Assembly: GCA_011391185.1 (NCBI GenBank)
Contig: JAABRB010000164.1
Location: 1-7,589, forward strand
Direction: 5' to 3'
DNA from: Betaproteobacteria bacterium
GTDB lineage: Bacteria > Pseudomonadota > Gammaproteobacteria > Burkholderiales > SG8-39
DNA: 7,589 nt
Shown here: piece by piece, positions 6,805 to 7,589 of the stretch
Position numbering within the stretch: the first letter of the stretch is position 1
Layout: every line of letters begins with the position of its first letter
Notes under the pieces: model-generated
Told to the model about the DNA's origin: nothing
What the model saw: only the letters and a program-made list of their open reading frames with translations
The model's database searches: none
Translations under genes and position numbers: made by a program

Positions 6805-7017
6805 ATGGACATCCTGTTTCTCCTGATCCCGCTCTCGGTTGTGCTGGTATTGCTGGTTGCGGGGACGCTCTGGAATGCGGTGCGCTCGGGCCAGTTCGAT
6901 GATCTGGAGGGTCCCGGATTCACGATCCTGCTCGACGACGACACGCCGTGTGAGCAGCCAACGGAACAGAAAGACGCTTTTGACTTAGATCAAACGGGTC
7001 CGGGAGCGAGCAAATAG
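6805..7017 (+). CDS. ccoS: CcoS cbb3-type oxidase assembly protein
   Basis: Small 70-residue inner-membrane protein of the CcoS/FixS family, needed for correct insertion of cofactors (haem b and CuB) into cbb3 oxidase in characterised bacteria. It has one N-terminal membrane helix (about residues 3-22, starting MDILFLLIPLSVVLVLL) followed by the family signature WNAVRSGQFDDLEGPG and an acidic stretch LLDDDTP. The C-terminal tail is polar and variable. Its ATG comes 2 bp after the ccoI stop with no clear Shine-Dalgarno of its own, which suggests translational coupling. The last 13 codons also contain the FNR/Anr box for the next gene, so coding and regulatory sequence overlap here. Confidence 0.93.
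   Translation: MDILFLLIPLSVVLVLLVAGTLWNAVRSGQFDDLEGPGFTILLDDDTPCEQPTEQKDAFDLDQTGPGASK
6980..6993 (+). promoter_or_regulatory. FNR/Anr box for ccoN
   Basis: TTGACTTAGATCAA fits the FNR/Anr consensus TTGAY-N4-ATCAA exactly. A -10-like TAGCAT (7015-7020) overlaps the ccoS stop codon and predicts a start near 7027-7028. This places the box centre at about -41, the standard class II activator position. It suggests induction of the ccoN operon at low oxygen, independent of ccoI and ccoS transcription. Confidence 0.8.
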
Positions 7018-7047
7018 CATTCAAAGTTTGCGAACAGCAAAAAAGCG

Positions 7048-7068
7048 GACCATGGACCTTTTATGGTC
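7048..7068 (+). other. Small hairpin in the ccoN leader
   Basis: GACCAT (7048-7053) and ATGGTC (7063-7068) form a 6-bp stem with a 9-nt loop, extendable by one G-U pair. It lies in the predicted leader between the FNR-type promoter and the ccoN ribosome binding site, without a following U-tract, so it is unlikely to be a terminator. It also hides the alternative in-frame ATG at 7063. Confidence 0.25.
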
Positions 7069-7095
7069 TTACAGAAAAAGAGGGGATGGCACTCG

Positions 7096-7589
7096 ATGAG
7101 CGCGGCAACTTATAACTACACGGTCGTGAGGCAGTTCTCGATCATGACCGTCGTATGGGGAATCGTCGGCATGCTGGTCGGCGTGTTCATTGCCACGCAG
7201 TTCATCTTCCCTGATCTCGCGCACGGCACTCCCTGGCTTTCATACGGCAGGCTGCGTCCGCTTCACACGAATGCAGTCATCTTCGCGTTCGGTGGGTCGG
7301 CGCTGTTCGCGACCTCGTACTACGTGGTGCAGCGAACCTGTCAGGTCCGCCTCTTTGCCGAGAAACTTGCAGCATTCACGTTCTGGGGCTGGCAGGCGGT
7401 GATCGTGCTCGCCGCGGTGACTCTGCCACTCGGGATCACCAGCTCCAAGGAGTACGCGGAGCTCGAGTGGCCGATCGATATCCTGATCACGCTGGTCTGG
7501 GTCGCCTACGCGATCGTGTTCTTCGGCACCATCGCCAAGCGCAAGACCCCGCATATCTACGTCGCCAACTGGTTCTTCGGCGCCTTCAT
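7096..7589 (+). CDS. ccoN: CcoN, cbb3-type cytochrome c oxidase subunit I, 3' partial
   Basis: Catalytic haem-copper subunit of the high-affinity cbb3 terminal oxidase, which reduces oxygen at a haem b3-CuB centre in the inner membrane. Only the first 164 codons are present and the frame is still open at the window edge. The start [21 protein letters not shown] and the first helix [18 protein letters not shown] are typical. The segment [18 protein letters not shown] contains His57, the expected N-terminal axial ligand of the low-spin haem b. [31 protein letters not shown] and the later helices also match the family, and the window ends in VANWFFGAF. The remaining haem and CuB histidines lie beyond the window. 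ATG 7096 has GAGGGG at 7080-7085, 10 nt upstream. ATG 7063 is in frame but lacks a good ribosome binding site and would add an atypical basic extension. Confidence 0.95.
   Translation, partial: MSAATYNYTVVRQFSIMTVVWGIVGMLVGVFIATQFIFPDLAHGTPWLSYGRLRPLHTNAVIFAFGGSALFATSYYVVQRTCQVRLFAEKLAAFTFWGWQAVIVLAAVTLPLGITSSKEYAELEWPIDILITLVWVAYAIVFFGTIAKRKTPHIYVANWFFGAF

Noticed and set aside
7063..7095. Earlier ccoN start at ATG 7063
   Set aside because: In frame, but without a good ribosome binding site and inside a hairpin; ATG 7096 has a strong GAGGGG site and gives the normal CcoN N-terminus.

Overview
The window comes from a GC-rich proteobacterium. Two things suggest a betaproteobacterium, or a gammaproteobacterium close to the Xanthomonadales. 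One is the gene order ccoI-ccoS-ccoN with an FNR/Anr box just ahead of ccoN. The other is a neighbouring RpfC/RpfF pair of the Xanthomonas type. This placement is inferred from gene order and protein motifs, not from a marker gene.

Left half (1-3760): a diffusible signal factor (DSF) quorum-sensing module. A hybrid histidine kinase of the RpfC type runs rightwards and is cut by the left window edge. A complete DSF synthase/enoyl-CoA hydratase (rpfF) runs towards it on the minus strand. The two are convergent, with a 191-bp gap that holds two hairpins but no clear intrinsic terminator. As in Xanthomonas, RpfF would make the cis-2-unsaturated fatty acid signal and RpfC would sense it. RpfC would pass phosphate through its receiver and HPt domains to an RpfG-like c-di-GMP phosphodiesterase, which is not in the window. 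This RpfC carries an extra degenerate receiver domain. The rpfF upstream region has a sigma70-like promoter, a near-palindromic CRP/Clp-type site about 62 bp upstream of the predicted start, and a leader of about 115 nt that can pair with its own ribosome binding site.

Middle (about 3750-4333): a gene-poor stretch of about 580 bp. It has one doubtful small ORF, possibly a gene remnant, and no RNA gene or mobile element that I recognise.

Right half (4334-7589): the start of a cbb3-type cytochrome c oxidase cluster. It contains ccoI (copper-exporting P1B ATPase for oxidase assembly), ccoS (small maturation protein, 2 bp after ccoI) and the first 164 codons of ccoN (catalytic subunit), which runs off the right edge. 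A perfect FNR/Anr box inside the end of ccoS, with a -10 element at the right distance, indicates a separate low-oxygen promoter for ccoN. ccoI and ccoS supply cofactor assembly for the CcoN subunit that follows. No shared regulation between the DSF half and the oxidase half is proven, although both show sites for CRP/FNR-family regulators.
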